DNA of 64,000 nt, from positions 26,516,198 through 26,580,197 of the forward strand of contig CM075937.1 in assembly GCA_038030265.1 (NCBI GenBank), written 5' to 3'. The notes under the pieces were generated by a model that worked only from the letters and a program-made list of their open reading frames with translations, ran no database searches and was not told the DNA's origin. Source of the DNA: Corythucha ciliata (lineage: Eukaryota; Arthropoda; Insecta; Hemiptera; Tingidae). Below are positions 62,124 to 64,000 of the stretch, one piece after another. Numbering within the stretch: the stretch's first letter is position 1; each line of letters begins with the position of its first letter. The position numbers and the translations under genes were made by a program.

Positions 62124-63592
62124 TGGCCGATTTCACCAAGTTGGAGTTGAAGTGTGGACTACTTAACTCTCGGAGTTAAGGGTGTCTCGAGGTTAAGAGC
62201 TTTTACTAACCTTCAGGTTAAGACTAACTCTAAGAAGGGAAACAATTTTTTGTCACTAACTCCAAGTTACCCGTAACTCGAACCTGAAATATCAGGGTTA
62301 AAAAAAAAATCGTCAAATCCTCAGGGTAGATTTCAATCGGTCCGGTGTTGGAGTGTGGGTTAGTTAACTCTTGGAGTTTGGAGTGCCTTCGAGTTAAGAG
62401 AGCTTCCGTTTCACCACTAATTTAAAGTGAGAGTTACCAAACCCTCGGGTTTTCCTCCATACACTTTACTACGTCTAAATTTTTCATATGCGAAGAGCCT
62501 CCTCACTCAGAACTCAAATGAAGACATTTTGTCGACATTATTTCAACTTTTCCAGGAGATAATTCGAACTTGGGGGGGGGGGGGCATGCTCAGGAGTAAA
62601 GACTTCAATCTGGTCGACTTTTCATAACAAAGCTTTATACAGTTATAATTTTCGGGTGAGGGACCGTATGATCACTGAAATTTATTTCTGTTCATTTCAA
62701 GCCGTATTTCTTCACCAGTCCTGGATTTAAAGGTCTCATAATAAATCTCCAGGAAATTCCGCACGTGTGTACGATCTTCCTTTCCTACATAAGTCAACGA
62801 TAGAGAGTGCATTTTCAAGGTGAAATTCTACGTGGATTTTACAGTTGCAGGATTGGTACAGAAATGAGGCGATAATTTACGTAACGCGGAGTACTACCCC
62901 TTAAACGAAAGCTTAATAATGTTCGAAAATAATGTGGCTGGAATATGAAAATATATGCCTTACCTTTCTGAAGGTGGAGTGATTTCACCTTCAATCATTT
63001 CCAAGACTGACCTGAAGGTTGCTTTTGACACACGAAAACGGGTTTTGAAATCAATCTCGTCATAGTAATTTAGGTAGCTGATTCTCTTCTTGAATACCCT
63101 TGGTCGTCTTTGCAGCTGAATTATCATTTGTATGTCATCGTCGTTTAATAATTCGAACGCAAATGAACGATGTTCCATTCTCACTCTTTTTACACGGGTT
63201 TTTTAAACAGTTATTTTCAAGGAAGAACTAAAAATATGCTTCACCGAAAAAGTATGCTTTTGGTCAGAAACAAGGTTATATCCGAGTCAACGAGTTATTC
63301 CCTAGAAAAAGTAGAGAATAAGATCTGGGAGTTAACCACCCTGGTAACCCGAAGGTTAAGCCAAATTCCGAGTGGTGAAACACATTTTTTCAAAAAACTC
63401 GGAGTTACCCGTAACTCAAACTCTAACTTTCGATGATGAAACTCACCAACAGGGTTAAGCAGGGGTTAAGAGACGAAGTTCCTATTATTAACCCTAAGAT
63501 TAATGCTAACTCGAAGTGGTGAAACGGTTCTTTTTCACTAACTCTGAGATAACCCTAACTCGAACCTTAACTCTCAGTGGTGAAATCGGCCA
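62124..63592 (-). mobile_element. Deleted Harbinger element, TAA target duplication
   Basis: Ends TGGCCGATTTCACCA and exact inverse TGGTGAAATCGGCCA, with TAA on both sides (62121-62123, 63593-63595). Subterminal GGAGTTAAG / CTTAACTC / GGTTAAGAG words occur many times near both ends. A 12-G run lies at 62573-62584. Only one transposase exon remains. 1,469 bp. Confidence 0.88.
62964..63184 (-). pseudogene. Harbinger transposase exon 1 remnant
   Basis: Minus frame MRMEHRSFAFELL ... RPRVFKKRISYLNYYDEIDF, KTRFRVSKATFRSVLEMIEG, matching the N-terminal 'RPR-F..R...Y-D-EF..RFR.SK-T' region of Harbinger transposases. A donor (AG|GTAAGG) follows at 62963. The DDE exons are gone, so it is not active. 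A different subfamily from the 46.8-55.5 kb element. Confidence 0.75.
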
Positions 63593-63980
63593 TAATAGGT
63601 GTACTTCTAGTCCCTCTAGTTCCTGTCTCAAGGTTCATTCTCATGGCTGTGTGTATGGCTGTGCTGCTAGTGATTCATCTAGTCTAGTAGGTTGTAATGA
63701 TAGTAGTGAAATCGTCCCCTGCCTTAAAACTAACTTGTATTCTAAGCGTGATAATGTTTCTAGTCATTTAGTGGTGGGCTCTTACTCTGATACTCTGGAT
63801 TCTCCTGTGATGAAATGCTGTGATCATTTTGAAATTTTGTTTAGAAAGTCTTGTAAATATTTAGGAATCATAATTGATGATCGGTTAAAGTTTGACCTGC
63901 ATATTAAAACTCTGGTTAGCAGGTTAAGAAAATTATTTTATAAGTTTAGAATTTTGAGAGTGATTTTGAACAGAGAGTTA

Positions 63981-64000
63981 GGGCCGTATTCAGAAACCCA
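63981..64000 (+). repeat. Start of a further repeat at the window edge
   Basis: GGGCCGTATTCAGAAACC interrupts LINE-B. Its inverse is at 52985-53005. Only the terminus is in the window. Confidence 0.5.

Larger units (their letters stand above)
60546..63980 (+). pseudogene. LINE-B: second non-LTR retrotransposon RT, Jockey/CR1-like
   Basis: Plus frame from 60570 with ALKPWCTKGVLSAIRKREAM (EN-RT linker), SNYRPIALTLSFSKLLEKCI, NQYGFMKNRGAELALYDWNE, GVFLDVSKAFDCVDHKLL, IGVPQGTVLGPVLFLFY, IGFADDTAILFW (catalytic DD) and, after the Harbinger relic, CKYLGIIIDDRLKFDLHI near the window end. Breaks: one frameshift in an 8-T run near 60740, TGA at 61021-61023 and the insertion 62124-63592. The reading is continuous again once TAA duplication is counted once. 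The copy is cut at 63981 by another repeat. No RNase H, so another group than LINE-A. Confidence 0.85.

Overview
This is a stretch of eukaryotic repeat-rich DNA with no recognisable housekeeping gene. Spliceosomal introns, PIF/Harbinger, piggyBac, hAT, Mutator/FLYWCH, Crypton, Penelope, Copia, Gypsy and several LINE families together suggest an arthropod, most likely an insect. A sap-feeding hemipteran would fit, but nothing here proves it. No rRNA gene, intact tRNA gene or CRISPR array was seen.

Region by region. 0-6 kb: a three-exon gene for a small proline/arginine-glycine-rich protein lies between inverted copies of an element holding a degenerate short tandem array. 6-15 kb: MITE-like repeats, one 700-bp repeat in three orientations, a Crypton-type tyrosine recombinase broken by a single stop codon, and a cluster of very small phase-1 exons. 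15-16 kb: a second small-exon cluster with a perfect-frame duplication of intron plus exon, then a solo LTR. 17.5-18 kb: Mutator-like remains. 18.6-22.9 kb: a recently amplified tandem array whose units contain a long inverted repeat. 24-37 kb: decayed hAT-like, Gypsy, YqaJ-nuclease and THAP/DDE (ISL2EU-like) genes, a hAT MITE with perfect 8-bp target duplication, and a tRNA-derived SINE.

38-64 kb is a nest of transposons that can be ordered by target-site duplications. A LINE (LINE-A) was hit by a piggyBac element at TTAA. That piggyBac was hit exactly at its start codon by an 8.7-kb PIF/Harbinger element (TTA duplication). The Harbinger element received a Penelope-like insertion in an intron of its transposase. 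LINE-A was also hit in its reverse transcriptase by a small FLYWCH-coding Mutator-like element. Next to the piggyBac lies a Copia element (one open frame with three stop codons) whose 3' part is duplicated as an inverted repeat around a 5'-inverted Penelope insertion. Downstream, LINE-B carries a deleted Harbinger element with TAA duplication and is cut again at the window edge.

The best candidate for a working system is the Harbinger element at 46800-55534. It has near-identical ends, an intact spliced MADF-domain DNA-binding gene, and a convergent spliced DDE transposase with all catalytic residues. Other items worth a second look are the hammerhead-ribozyme motifs in the Penelope copies, the small-exon clusters near 12.5 and 15.6 kb, and the palindromic tandem array.
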